Notes under the pieces: generated by a model
What the model saw: the letters and a program-made list of their open reading frames with translations, nothing else
Database searches by the model: none
What the model was told of the DNA's origin: nothing
Made by a program: the position numbers and the translations under genes
Origin: Spirochaetia bacterium
GTDB taxonomy: Bacteria > Spirochaetota > Leptospiria > Turneriellales > JAOUOS01
Length of the DNA stretch: 56,307 bases
Direction: 5' to 3'
Assembly: GCA_029880285.1 (NCBI GenBank)
Contig: JAOUOS010000018.1
Span: 1-56,307, forward strand
Part shown: piece by piece, positions 39,923-48,804 of the stretch
Layout of the letters: each line of letters starts with the position of its first letter
Numbering within the stretch: the first letter of the stretch is position 1

Positions 39923-40975
39923 TTAATAAACAAAGTTCAAATCAATAAAATGCTGGTATCCGGTATGAAGAGGATCTTTATTAATAGAATATGCCGCCTG
40001 TATAAAATTAATATTAAAACCAATGCCAGCTGCGATATCGCCATTTGATATACCACCCATTAAATAAGCGTATTTATTAATTGATAAAGCAGCGCCTAGA
40101 TTATATGATAATGATTCAGAATTTTCGTCGGCGTCGATATTATATTTTATACTCGCGAGAAGAAGAATATTCGATTTAGGGGGCAGCGTTTTAACCCCTA
40201 AAGAAGCAGAAAATATCGTATCTAATTTTTCATATTTATTTTTTTCTATTGTATTTGATTGTATCATTCCTGCTAAATTTTGAATGCTGGCTCCCGCGTC
40301 TATAAAAGGTAAGGGAGAGATTTGAAATCCGGCGTTTAAAGCGCCTCCTGATATATCGTTTTTTCCTATGTTTTCCTGTAAGCCATTTACGCTTATGCCA
40401 AGGCGGCTTGACCCGTTTTCATACGCGAAACCTAAAAAAGCGGCCATTGCCTGGTAAGATAATTTTTCTGTCATATTACCCTGAGAATCATATCCTTCTA
40501 TTCCCTGCACTCTGGTTCCCGTAGCGCCCGCGCCTAAGGTGCCGCCAAAAGCTGTAAATCCTACGGCTGTAGAGACAACTTGACGATCTAAAGTAAGCTG
40601 TGAAAAACCATTATAAAATTGAAACTCAAAGGGGCGCTCTGCACTTTGAATTTGAACTTCTTTTTCATCTTTTGTATTATTTTTTTCATCTGTTGTTTCG
40701 TTAAAAACACTGAAGGGGTCTTCATTAAAAGGTTCATCTGTTTTTGAAGATACAACAGTTCGTTCTATCATCTTTGTATCGCCGTTTATATTTGCTAATC
40801 CGGCTGGATTAATAAACAGAGATGATGGATCTTTTACAACCGCCTCATATGCTCCGCCAAGCCCATTGTTTTTTGCTCCTGTTTGCAGCTGAAGAAAACG
40901 TCCCGGTGATTCAGCATTTATTTTTACTATAATAGTAAAAAATATTATAATAATATATTTGTTTTTATTCATCAT
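39923..40975 (-). CDS. Outer-membrane beta-barrel, PorV/UPF0164-like
   Basis: The 350-residue exported protein (signal peptide about 1-21) has the FadL/PorV-type opening ARFLQLQTGAKNNGLGGA-like stretch (FLQLQTGAKNNGLGGAYEA) and the DPSSLFINPAGLA segment. It is followed by alternating strands typical of a 14-strand barrel, with low-complexity periplasmic or extracellular loops rich in Asn and Asp (about 75-100). This pattern occurs in the UPF0164 family of spirochaetes and in PorV of type IX secretion. Its neighbour, a stand-alone sorting-like domain, makes an export role attractive. A porin or fatty-acid uptake protein remains possible. Confidence 0.7.
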   Translation of the reverse strand: MMNKNKYIIIIFFTIIVKINAESPGRFLQLQTGAKNNGLGGAYEAVVKDPSSLFINPAGLANINGDTKMIERTVVSSKTDEPFNEDPFSVFNETTDEKNNTKDEKEVQIQSAERPFEFQFYNGFSQLTLDRQVVSTAVGFTAFGGTLGAGATGTRVQGIEGYDSQGNMTEKLSYQAMAAFLGFAYENGSSRLGISVNGLQENIGKNDISGGALNAGFQISPLPFIDAGASIQNLAGMIQSNTIEKNKYEKLDTIFSASLGVKTLPPKSNILLLASIKYNIDADENSESLSYNLGAALSINKYAYLMGGISNGDIAAGIGFNINFIQAAYSINKDPLHTGYQHFIDLNFVY

Positions 40976-40990
40976 ATTTATTTATTAATG

Positions 40991-41365
40991 TTAGTGTATT
41001 AATATTTTTATAATTGTAGTACCTATTGATTTATCGCTTTTAGTTTGAATAAGTTTTATAAAGTAAATTCCCGAAGAAATTTTTTGTCCCGATTTGTTAT
41101 GACCGTTCCATATTATTTTACTGTTTTGAACACTATCTTCGTATATCTTTTTCATAGTAAGATCATAAATAATATATTTTACCGATCCATCAAAATCTGT
41201 TTTATCTTTTTTTGCAATAGTTAAATTTTCAGTTTTTGGATCAAAGGGATTTGGGTATGCGATGATATTTGTTAATTCAAAACTTTTAGAAAATACAATA
41301 CTAGATAAGAAAAATATTGCAAAGAATAAAAAAAATAATAAAAATATGTTCTTAAATATTTTCAT
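40991..41365 (-). CDS. Exported FlgD-Ig / type IX-sorting-like domain protein
   Basis: The 124-residue protein has a signal peptide or anchor (about 1-27) and a single immunoglobulin-like domain. It has the YPNPFDP opening, a VKYIIYDLTMKKIY strand pair, and WNGHNKSGQKISSGIYFIKL. This is the hallmark of FlgD-Ig and type IX C-terminal sorting (CTD) domains, normally found at the end of large secreted proteins. Here it stands alone and directly behind a PorV-like barrel, 15 bp apart, so it is probably a secreted or outer-membrane-associated partner of that barrel. The FlgD hook-cap role is unlikely, as no flagellar gene is near. Confidence 0.65.
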   Translation of the reverse strand: MKIFKNIFLLFFLFFAIFFLSSIVFSKSFELTNIIAYPNPFDPKTENLTIAKKDKTDFDGSVKYIIYDLTMKKIYEDSVQNSKIIWNGHNKSGQKISSGIYFIKLIQTKSDKSIGTTIIKILIH

Positions 41366-41366
41366 T

Positions 41367-41747
41367 TTATTTGTTTTTGTTTACTTCATCTTTCACTGCT
41401 AGATAAGTTTTATTTATAGATTCTCGAATAAATTTCTCAACATATTTTAATGCTTTTTTATCCATGGGTAAAAAAGGATCCAAATTTTTATAAGCCTGAT
41501 AGCGGGTATATGAATCTTTAATTTGCGCCATAAACTGCTCAACATTTATACCAATAGCTTTTATTTTATCTTGTAACTCAATATATAATGCTTCAAAGTG
41601 ATAAATATCTTCTGTTGAAAAAACCTTAAAAAATTTATTTAAAAAAGCTTCATTAACAGGCCGCCCGCCTGTTATTTTAAGATTTTTTCCTGTTTTATCT
41701 GTATTTAATTGTTTTTTTGTTTTATCGTTGTCTGTTTTCTTAAACAT
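41367..41747 (-). CDS. Hypothetical cytoplasmic protein
   Basis: I do not recognise this 126-residue protein. It has a Lys/Asp/Asn-rich, disordered N-terminus (about 1-28, containing several TDK/NTDK motifs), then a helical region (EAFLNKFFKVFSTEDIYHFEALYIELQDKI, read across about 33-62), a basic or aromatic stretch (YTRYQAYKNL) and a final helix with a Lys-rich end. There are no Cys residues and no signal peptide. It lies 1 bp ahead of the FlgD-Ig gene and starts the minus-strand block, with its ATG 17 bp from the divergent lipoprotein gene. It might be a small regulator, but this is not shown. Confidence 0.5.
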   Translation of the reverse strand: MFKKTDNDKTKKQLNTDKTGKNLKITGGRPVNEAFLNKFFKVFSTEDIYHFEALYIELQDKIKAIGINVEQFMAQIKDSYTRYQAYKNLDPFLPMDKKALKYVEKFIRESINKTYLAVKDEVNKNK

Positions 41748-41764
41748 ATACCTAATTTTAGATT

Positions 41765-42148
41765 ATGATTTATTTTAACAAGTTAAAAATCATTTTTATA
41801 ATATATTTTATTATCGGATGTATTTCTATTGAAAAAGAAATTTACTCAAAAAAAAATACAATAATACTTTCAGATTTGAATAAAATTGAAGTAAAATATG
41901 ATTATCCTGAGAATAAATATGAAATTATAGGTAGACTTCGTATAAGATACGGTTATGGATACAAAAGAAGTTATATATTAAAAAAAATAAAAGAAGAAGC
42001 TTATGAGTCAGGCGCGGATGGAATTATTTTTCAAAAGTTTGAAGAGTTTAATGAAAGCTGGAGCTTAAGCGGCGAAGAAAGCGGGCAGTCTTTTTCGAAA
42101 AAGAATAGAGAAATTGAAGTTCTTATGTATCGATACCTTCAAGAATAA
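41765..42148 (+). CDS. Small lipoprotein
   Basis: The 127-residue lipoprotein has a hydrophobic signal peptide and a lipobox at C19 (YFIIGC). After a Lys/Asn/Ile-rich linker, the segment IIGRLRIRYGYGYKRSYILKKIKEEAYESGADGIIF resembles heavy-metal-binding or YbjQ-like pattern proteins, where a GADGII strand closes a ferredoxin-like fold; this is only a resemblance. Its end overlaps the convergent purM stop by 26 bp. It is divergent from the block at 34.4-41.7 kb, with a short shared promoter region. Confidence 0.6.
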   Translation: MIYFNKLKIIFIIYFIIGCISIEKEIYSKKNTIILSDLNKIEVKYDYPENKYEIIGRLRIRYGYGYKRSYILKKIKEEAYESGADGIIFQKFEEFNESWSLSGEESGQSFSKKNREIEVLMYRYLQE

Positions 42149-43187
42149 TATTTTTTTTTGATTTATCTTTATTTTCTATAAGATAACCTATTACCGAAGC
42201 TTTTGAGTCAAATTTATTTATTAAAGCGGCTTTACTTCTTTCAACTACAATAATTATACCCATACCCATGTTAAAAGTTGAAAACAAGTCTTTTACATTT
42301 ACATAATCATTTAAAAAATCATAATTTTTTTGTTTGAACAGCAGGGGTTTTTCAATAAATGCCTTAAGGTTATTAGGCAGTATTCTGGGTAGATTTTCAT
42401 AAATACCTCCGCCTGTTATGTGAGCAATACCTTTTACCGGAATTTTTGAGATTAGTTCCGGCAAAAAGGAATAAATTCTGGTAGGTGTTAAAAGCGTTTT
42501 TGTAATAAAATTTCTATCTGATGTAAGTTTTAAATAATTTTTAGAATTATTTTTTTTCATTTTCTCTAAAACTTTTCGAATAAGAGAAAAGCCGTTGCTG
42601 TGAAATCCGCTTGAAGGTAAAGCTACAAGTAAATCACCCTGTTTCATTTTATTTGTTTTTGGCAAAGCATTTTTAGAATCAACTGCTCCCACGCAAAAAC
42701 CGGCTAAATCAAAATCATTATTTTTCATTATGCCCGGATGTTCCGCTGTTTCGCCGCCTAATAGAGCCATAGGAACGCTTTTACATGCCTTCGCGATGCT
42801 TGAAATAACCGGAACATACCAGGAATCATCCAGTTTGCCGCAGGCTAAATAATCTAAAAAAAAGAAGGGAACAGCTCCCGCGCAGTATAAATCGTTTACG
42901 CACATAGCCACAAGATCAAACCCTAATCCCTCAAAATAATTAAAGTTTTTGCATAGTTCAATTTTTGTTCCCACACCGTCTGTAGAGGCGACAATATCAA
43001 AACCTCTATATTTATTTTCGGGTTTAAATAAGCCGGCGAATCCGCCGTAATTGTTTCGAACCTGACCTGTTTTTAAATTTTTATGTGTGGATGTTATATC
43101 TTTTTTTAGGTCGGCTATAAGCTTTTGAGCTTTGTGAGTATCAACACCTGCTTTCTTATAGTTTATTTTTTCAGGATGATTTGCCAC
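42123..43187 (-). CDS. purM: Phosphoribosylformylglycinamidine cyclo-ligase (AIR synthetase)
   Basis: The 354-residue ATP-dependent enzyme forms AIR in purine synthesis. Motifs: YKKAGVDTHKAQKLI at the N-terminus (usual YKxAGVDI), ASTDGVGTKIELC, ALLGGETAEHPGIM, FHSNGFSLIR and AHITGGGIYENLPR. Its start overlaps the rlpA end by 17 bp, and the two genes are co-oriented. Length matches the family (about 340-350). No other purine gene is close, so the pathway genes are dispersed. Confidence 0.96.
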   Translation of the reverse strand: MANHPEKINYKKAGVDTHKAQKLIADLKKDITSTHKNLKTGQVRNNYGGFAGLFKPENKYRGFDIVASTDGVGTKIELCKNFNYFEGLGFDLVAMCVNDLYCAGAVPFFFLDYLACGKLDDSWYVPVISSIAKACKSVPMALLGGETAEHPGIMKNNDFDLAGFCVGAVDSKNALPKTNKMKQGDLLVALPSSGFHSNGFSLIRKVLEKMKKNNSKNYLKLTSDRNFITKTLLTPTRIYSFLPELISKIPVKGIAHITGGGIYENLPRILPNNLKAFIEKPLLFKQKNYDFLNDYVNVKDLFSTFNMGMGIIIVVERSKAALINKFDSKASVIGYLIENKDKSKKNIILEGIDT

Positions 43188-44013
43188 GATAGTATACGTC
43201 TTCGCCGTGCTTTCTTAATGTTTCAAAAAAAGCCCTGGCCTTTTCTTTAGAAGAGAAATCTCCGAGCCATACAAAGTGCCACTTGCCTCGAGACGCGATG
43301 AATGATGATTTATTGTATTTAGTTTTCATGGTCATTCGAAATTTTTCGGCGTTTGCCCTGCTGAAGAATGCTCCAACCTGAACAGTATAACCATTTGGAC
43401 TTATACCGTCAATGAAAACATATTCACCGTTATTTGACATAATTTCATTATCGTTTGTTTCAAATTCATTTTCTTCATCAGATTCTTCAAAGGGTTCATA
43501 AATTGATTCAGAAATATTTTTTGCGGGAATATCTGCTTTTGATAAAAAATTATCTTTTCCCTTTTCAATAAGCTCAATTTCAACTTGAGCGGTACCTTTT
43601 TCAGCAAAGCCTAAATCTCGCGCAGCTGCGAAAGATACGTCAATTATTCTCCCTTCTACATATGGGCCTCTGTCATTTACACGCAATAATTGTTTTCGGC
43701 CATTTTCATTGTTTTTAATAAGAACTAAGGAGCCCATAGGATAGGTTCTGTGCGCGGCCGTATATTTATGCATATCAAATAATTCGCCGCTTGCGGTCGG
43801 CTTGCCCTGAAGTTCTTTGCCGTACCATGACGCGAAACCTGTTTCTTTTGGTAGTATAGTATTTTCACTAACCGCGTTTTCTTTTGAATTTTGATTTTCT
43901 AAATATTCAAAAGAAGTAACAGCTTCGCTGGCGTTTTCCTGATTGTTATTTTTAAATTGTGGTGTAGCGCAGCCTATAAGTATTAATAAGGTTGTTGTTG
44001 TAAAAGCTTTCAT
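43171..44013 (-). CDS. rlpA: RlpA-like septal-ring lipoprotein with SPOR domain
   Basis: The 280-residue lipoprotein has a lipobox at C15 (LILIGC), a double-psi beta-barrel (about 58-150; ETGFASWYGKELQGKPTASGE, RVNDRGPYVEGRIIDVSFAAA) and a C-terminal SPOR domain (about 208-280; GYTVQVGAFFSRANAEKF) that binds denuded glycan strands. RlpA of Pseudomonas is a lytic transglycosylase acting at the septum; the NDRGP region with its Asp is conserved here. Between the domains lies an acidic linker rich in Glu and Asp. It lies upstream of purM and overlaps it. Confidence 0.92.
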   Translation of the reverse strand: MKAFTTTTLLILIGCATPQFKNNNQENASEAVTSFEYLENQNSKENAVSENTILPKETGFASWYGKELQGKPTASGELFDMHKYTAAHRTYPMGSLVLIKNNENGRKQLLRVNDRGPYVEGRIIDVSFAAARDLGFAEKGTAQVEIELIEKGKDNFLSKADIPAKNISESIYEPFEESDEENEFETNDNEIMSNNGEYVFIDGISPNGYTVQVGAFFSRANAEKFRMTMKTKYNKSSFIASRGKWHFVWLGDFSSKEKARAFFETLRKHGEDVYYRGKSS

Positions 44014-44315
44014 ACTATATTTTTCGGCTATTTCAGAAATATTTTAAGAAAAAGTTTTTTTTATGAAAGCCCAATAAAGAGGGTAATTAATTTTATAGTT
44101 AGGAATATATACGTTTGTTAATATCTTTAGATAAGTTCAATTCTTTATTACTAGAAAATAATTAACGTATATCAATTTAATTGTAATTATAATTTAAGAT
44201 AAGCCGTATCACATACGAAAATATATAAAAAAACTTTACATTATGTGAATATTTTATAAGCTAAGCTGTTTGTTAATGATAAAGGTATAAGTTAAATCAG
44301 AATAAGAAATTACTC
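44014..44315. other. 302-bp A+T-rich intergenic region
   Basis: This region lies between divergent rlpA and the lipoprotein gene at 44316. It contains a 9-bp inverted repeat ATATACGTT (44107-44115) and AACGTATAT (44164-44172) that are 48 bp apart, a few A/T runs and no open frame with a usable start. It must carry two divergent promoters, but none is clear enough to mark. Confidence 0.3.
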
Positions 44316-45170
44316 ATGCGAAAAGTTCAGTTAAAATTCTCAATAATATTAATAATTTTGTTAGGTCTTTCTACATCTTCTTGCTTAGAAAAATTAATGG
44401 GTAAGCAAGACGCGGGTGATGAAGGCGTGCCTGAAGATCCCGGTCTTTATTTGGTAGATGAACAAAGCGCCATGTTTAATCAGGCTACTTTTTCAGATCT
44501 CAAATTTAAAATAAGTTCAATTAGAAGAGATATTCAATATATTAAAAGAAACGTAATAATAGCGAATCAAAAATTTATTGTTATTAAAAAAAGGGTAGAG
44601 GGGCTTGAGGGCCAGTCTCCCGCGATGCAAGAAACTATAAAATTATATGATATTTTGCAGAATCCCGCTATGGTTGAAGAGTCTAAAGTAAGAATGGTTT
44701 CTAATGATGCGAACATAAAATATCATGAAAACCTGAGAGAATATTATAGACTAAGTAAAGATTATGAAATTGCCAAATTAAGAGTAAAACACGCCGAACT
44801 CGCTTTAAATATAATTGATTTACAAAGAGTGCTACTGCAGGAACTTGAAGAAGCTTTTTCGCTAACGCCTGAAGATGTTCAATATTTAACCGACTCATCT
44901 AAGTCATATGATCCGGGATATATGGATATTGAAACAAAAGGCACAGATAAAGAAAATGATCAGCGTGAAGTAACATGTAGAGAGATGAGCAGTATTTTTG
45001 CTATAGATGTATGCGCGATTTTAGGGCAGTATGATAGAATTGTAGATTTATACGAGAAAAGAAAAAAATATCTGGATGAAAAACAAAATATAATGAAACA
45101 AATCTACAGTGATTTAATGACAACTCAAAACCAAATTATTCAATCTGGTCAGCCGTACGAAGTTTTTTAA
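44316..45170 (+). CDS. Coiled-coil lipoprotein
   Basis: The 284-residue lipoprotein has a signal peptide with lipobox at C23 (STSSC). Long helical, Glu/Lys-rich segments follow (about 55-95, 135-190 and 245-275) with heptad-like spacing. Two further Cys (in VTCREMSS and IDVCAILG, 15 residues apart) may form a disulfide. I do not recognise the family. It is probably a periplasmic structural or peptidoglycan-linked protein anchored in the outer or inner membrane. It has a weak Shine-Dalgarno and stands alone, convergent with the carboxyltransferase gene. Confidence 0.65.
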   Translation: MRKVQLKFSIILIILLGLSTSSCLEKLMGKQDAGDEGVPEDPGLYLVDEQSAMFNQATFSDLKFKISSIRRDIQYIKRNVIIANQKFIVIKKRVEGLEGQSPAMQETIKLYDILQNPAMVEESKVRMVSNDANIKYHENLREYYRLSKDYEIAKLRVKHAELALNIIDLQRVLLQELEEAFSLTPEDVQYLTDSSKSYDPGYMDIETKGTDKENDQREVTCREMSSIFAIDVCAILGQYDRIVDLYEKRKKYLDEKQNIMKQIYSDLMTTQNQIIQSGQPYEVF

Positions 45171-45189
45171 TATCATTTAATAAATTAAA

Positions 45190-47211
45190 TTAATTTTCTT
45201 TTTCAATAACAAACAATAATTGATTTTCTTTTACGGTATCATTTAAATTAATACAAATTTCTTTTATTTTTCCGTTAAACGCGGCGGTTACGGCGTTTTC
45301 CATTTTCATGGCTTCAAGGTTACATATTTCTTCTCCCTTGTGAATAATATCGCCTTCATGAAGAGTTCCTCTGCTGGGGTTTCCTATTCTCCATACGGTA
45401 CCGTCGATTGGTGAACCTATCTCATTTGATTTTCTGGCCATTCTTGTTTCTATTTTTTTGGCTCTGGGCGTTTCAACGGCAAATACTCTTGTCTTATTGT
45501 TTATTCTCATTACTACATGAATTATGCCATCAGATTCTTCACCAATAGATAATAGTTCAATACAGTATGGCATGCCCCAGTGTTCAAATTCTACTTTATC
45601 ACCGGGATTTTTCAAGCCGTTTCTCCAGACGCTTGTGGGTAGTACTAAGGGTGTTTCACCATACTTTTCTCGAAATTCAATCATGTTTACGGCGTCATTG
45701 GGATGCATTAGATATAAAATAAACTCTGCCTCTGTAGGTTCTCTATTTATAATACCCATTAGTTTGTTTTTTAATTTATTTATATTATCTGCGGGTATCG
45801 ATTCAAGAGGCGATATTTCTTTCCTTTTTTTTATTTTTATTTTCCATTCATCTTTAAAGGCGCTTTGATAAACCCAATCATCGGGCCAGCTCATGGGCAG
45901 CCTGCCGTAATGTCCCATAATTAAATTTTTAAAATCTCCGGGCGCATTATTAAAAAGAGTTAATAGTTCTTCCTGCTCTTGTTTATCCATGGCCTCAAAT
46001 TTTAGTTTTTTTTCTATAACAAGCTTTGTTAAAAGCGTGATAATATGCTGAACACCGGTGTTGCCCATTTCTTTCGCGTATGAATTTACTATGCCGCTGC
46101 AGGTGACCCATGTAATTTGTGAGCCGGGGGTTACGTCAAAGTACTTTATAATTTTATTATAAAGCGACATTACTTTTAAAATGGCGGGCATGTGCTGTAA
46201 AAAGCCGCCTTTTTCTGCCTGCTCAAAAGAACTGGGAAAAGCTCCGCCGGGCATTCGATGATTTATTACAGTGTGATCAAAACCTTTAAAAGGGGATTCT
46301 GCCCATTTGTAATCGCCAATCCATGATCGTACCTTTTCTGCGGCTTTTTCACCCGCGTCTCTGTTAAAATGAACAGGAATGTCTGATTCTTCAAGATATG
46401 CCTGAAGGGCCAAATAAGGCGCCTGCCCGTAAAAGCGTGTAAGAGAGTCTTCTTGTGCGTCTAATATTTTCACTCCCGCTTTTGCCGCAGACAAAATAGC
46501 AGGCAGGGCAAGTCCGTCTGTCGCGTGCCGGTGGTATTGAATTACTAGATCTGGATATTTTTGTTTAATAGCGTCTATAAGTGAATAAATTCTTTTAGGA
46601 CTGCCAACACCGGCCATATCTTTAATGCAAAGAATTATTTCATTAGTTCCCGCGCATAAATCAACAATTTCTTTTACCAGTTTTAGGTAATAATTGTTGG
46701 TTGTCCATTCGGCCTGAGTAAAAGAAATTGCCGGTTCAAAAAGACGTCCCCTCTTCATGACAACTTCGGCTAATGTTTTCATGTTTCTAATATCATTTAA
46801 AAATGAAAAGCAACGCCAAATATCGATATCTACTTTTTGAACGGCATATTCAATAATATTTTTGGGATAAGGACGGTAGCCCCACAAATTTGTTTCGCGT
46901 ACCAGCGTTTGAAGAAGTACGTTAGGCATTTTTTTTCTTAAAGTTTCAATTTCTTCAAAAGGGCTTTCTTTTCGGTTCATTACTCCCACGTGCCATCTGG
47001 CCCCGCCGTGGCATTCTGCGCTGAATAAGCCCATATGCCGGTAGTACCGCGTAAGCGTTAATAGATCATACAATCTAAGTCTGTTTTTAAAATCTGACTG
47101 ACCCGCGTCTCTCATTCCCGTAGACGTGAAAATAACACCATTAAGTTCGCGTACTTTTTTTATAATTTCTTTTGGTGTCATTTGGGGAGTTACAAAATCA
47201 AAGCCGCTCAT
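45190..47211 (-). CDS. pycB: Carboxyltransferase-biotin carrier subunit, pyruvate carboxylase type
   Basis: The 673-residue protein has an HMG-CoA-lyase-like carboxyltransferase barrel (about 1-330) with GMRDAGQSDFKNR (His of the usual DAHQS is Gly), IKDMAGVGSP (catalytic Lys) and QYHRHATDG (metal-binding His-x-His). The PYC_OADA domain follows (about 340-480), then a biotinyl domain at the C-terminus with K636 in EAMKMEN. It transfers carboxyl from biotin to an acceptor, most probably pyruvate. Without the membrane OadB/OadG genes nearby, a sodium-pumping decarboxylase is less likely. It lies 3 bp behind the biotin carboxylase gene. It would make oxaloacetate that the reductive TCA branch (ACL) also releases. 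Confidence 0.88.
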   Translation of the reverse strand: MSGFDFVTPQMTPKEIIKKVRELNGVIFTSTGMRDAGQSDFKNRLRLYDLLTLTRYYRHMGLFSAECHGGARWHVGVMNRKESPFEEIETLRKKMPNVLLQTLVRETNLWGYRPYPKNIIEYAVQKVDIDIWRCFSFLNDIRNMKTLAEVVMKRGRLFEPAISFTQAEWTTNNYYLKLVKEIVDLCAGTNEIILCIKDMAGVGSPKRIYSLIDAIKQKYPDLVIQYHRHATDGLALPAILSAAKAGVKILDAQEDSLTRFYGQAPYLALQAYLEESDIPVHFNRDAGEKAAEKVRSWIGDYKWAESPFKGFDHTVINHRMPGGAFPSSFEQAEKGGFLQHMPAILKVMSLYNKIIKYFDVTPGSQITWVTCSGIVNSYAKEMGNTGVQHIITLLTKLVIEKKLKFEAMDKQEQEELLTLFNNAPGDFKNLIMGHYGRLPMSWPDDWVYQSAFKDEWKIKIKKRKEISPLESIPADNINKLKNKLMGIINREPTEAEFILYLMHPNDAVNMIEFREKYGETPLVLPTSVWRNGLKNPGDKVEFEHWGMPYCIELLSIGEESDGIIHVVMRINNKTRVFAVETPRAKKIETRMARKSNEIGSPIDGTVWRIGNPSRGTLHEGDIIHKGEEICNLEAMKMENAVTAAFNGKIKEICINLNDTVKENQLLFVIEKEN

Positions 47212-47214
47212 AAT

Positions 47215-48669
47215 TTACATCCACTCCTGGGGGCCCAAAGCAGAAATTTCGGCCACATATTGCGATATTTTTAATAGTTCATCGTCAACGCTTATTTCAT
47301 CAAAACCAGAGACTAATTCATCTATATGTTGTTCAATAAAGCGTGTTGAAAAATCTCCGGCTTGAAAAGATTTGTGTCTTATAAGACTTAATAGTAAAGG
47401 TGTTAGAGTTTTTATCCCTTCGATTCTTAAGTTTCTAGATAAAGTTCTATCCATCGCGGCTATAGCGTCTTGACGAGTAGGACCCGAGGTCATCACCAGC
47501 ATAATTAAAGAATCATAATAGGGAGGCACTTCGGCTCCTTCATAAACACCTTGTGATATTCTGACGCTGTGGGCCTGTATAATTTGAAGTCTGCTTATTC
47601 TGCCGAAAGATGGATTAAATGTTTTTGGGTCTTCAGCGTTTATGCGGGCCTCTAAGGCCCAGCGGTTAGGAATAACTTCGGGTTGTGTAATGCCTATTTT
47701 TTTGCCCTGAGCCACATCTAACATTATTCGCACGATATCAAGACCGGTTATTAATTCTGTAATGCCGTGTTCTACCTGAAGCCGGGTATTAACTTCAAGA
47801 AAATAAAACTTTTTTTCAGAAGGATCAAATAAAAACTCAACGGTACCGGCAGATTCGTATTTTATAGCCCTCATTAGATCAAGAGCTTTTTCACAAATTT
47901 CTTTTCTTAAGTCTTTGCTTATACTGGGCGAGGGCGCTTCTTCAATAATTTTTTGATTTCTTCTTTGTAGTGTGCACTCTCTTTCAAATAAATGAATATA
48001 ATTTTCAAATTTGTCGGCAACAATTTGAACTTCAATATGACGTCCATATTCAATATATTTTTCAGCAAGAAGTTCATCGTCACCAAAAGCTTTTTTTGCT
48101 TCTGAAGCAGCCTGAGAAATAGCCCCTGATAATTCTTTAGACGAATTTACTTTCACCATCCCTTTGCCGCCGCCGCCTTTTGAAGCCTTTAAAATAATGG
48201 GATATTTTACTTTTTCTTTTTTCATCCAGTCTAAAATTTCATTTTCATGTTTTATGCCGTTTATGCCGGGAATAACGGGAACCCCTGCTTTTACGGCGAT
48301 GTTCTTTGCCTGTATTTTATCGCCCATTAGTCTTATGGTTTCAGGTGCGGGTCCAATCCATGTTAAACCCGCGTCTATAACCATTTGGGCAAACTCATGA
48401 TTTTCGGCGAGAAATCCCCAGCCGGGATGAATAGCGTCTGACTTACTTTTAAAAGCAGCGTTTATAATTCTTTCTTTATTTAAATAAGATTCAATGGGAG
48501 GAGCTTCGCCAATATGAATAGCGTTGTCTGCTAAAAATACATGGGTTGCCAATCTATCGGGCGTACTATAAACAGCTGTTGTTTCTATCTTATTATCTCT
48601 GCATGTGTGAATAACCCTAAAAGCGGGAACACCTCTGTTTGCGATAAGTACTTTTTTAATTTTTTTCAT
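47215..48669 (-). CDS. pycA: Biotin carboxylase subunit
   Basis: The 484-residue biotin carboxylase of the AccC/PycA family carboxylates biotin on the partner subunit with ATP and bicarbonate. In order: the N-terminal Rossmann-like part (KVLIANRGVPAFRVI), an ATP-grasp domain with KASKGGGGKGMVKV, the ERECTLQRRNQKIIEE segment, the EVNTRLQVEHGITE signature (normally HPVTE, here HGITE), and a C-terminal domain (ALEARINAEDP). It is a single-chain subunit followed directly by the carboxyltransferase gene (3 bp apart), hence pycA rather than accC. No accB lies nearby. Confidence 0.93.
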   Translation of the reverse strand: MKKIKKVLIANRGVPAFRVIHTCRDNKIETTAVYSTPDRLATHVFLADNAIHIGEAPPIESYLNKERIINAAFKSKSDAIHPGWGFLAENHEFAQMVIDAGLTWIGPAPETIRLMGDKIQAKNIAVKAGVPVIPGINGIKHENEILDWMKKEKVKYPIILKASKGGGGKGMVKVNSSKELSGAISQAASEAKKAFGDDELLAEKYIEYGRHIEVQIVADKFENYIHLFERECTLQRRNQKIIEEAPSPSISKDLRKEICEKALDLMRAIKYESAGTVEFLFDPSEKKFYFLEVNTRLQVEHGITELITGLDIVRIMLDVAQGKKIGITQPEVIPNRWALEARINAEDPKTFNPSFGRISRLQIIQAHSVRISQGVYEGAEVPPYYDSLIMLVMTSGPTRQDAIAAMDRTLSRNLRIEGIKTLTPLLLSLIRHKSFQAGDFSTRFIEQHIDELVSGFDEISVDDELLKISQYVAEISALGPQEWM

Positions 48670-48804
48670 TACGGTAGTTAATTCGAAAAAGAAAGCCTGT
48701 AAATCAACAAAAAAATAGTTGCAAACATAAAAAATTAAGTTTTTTATTGAAAATGCATACTAATTATTAAAAAATATAGAATTTTATATATAAAATATAA
48801 AATT

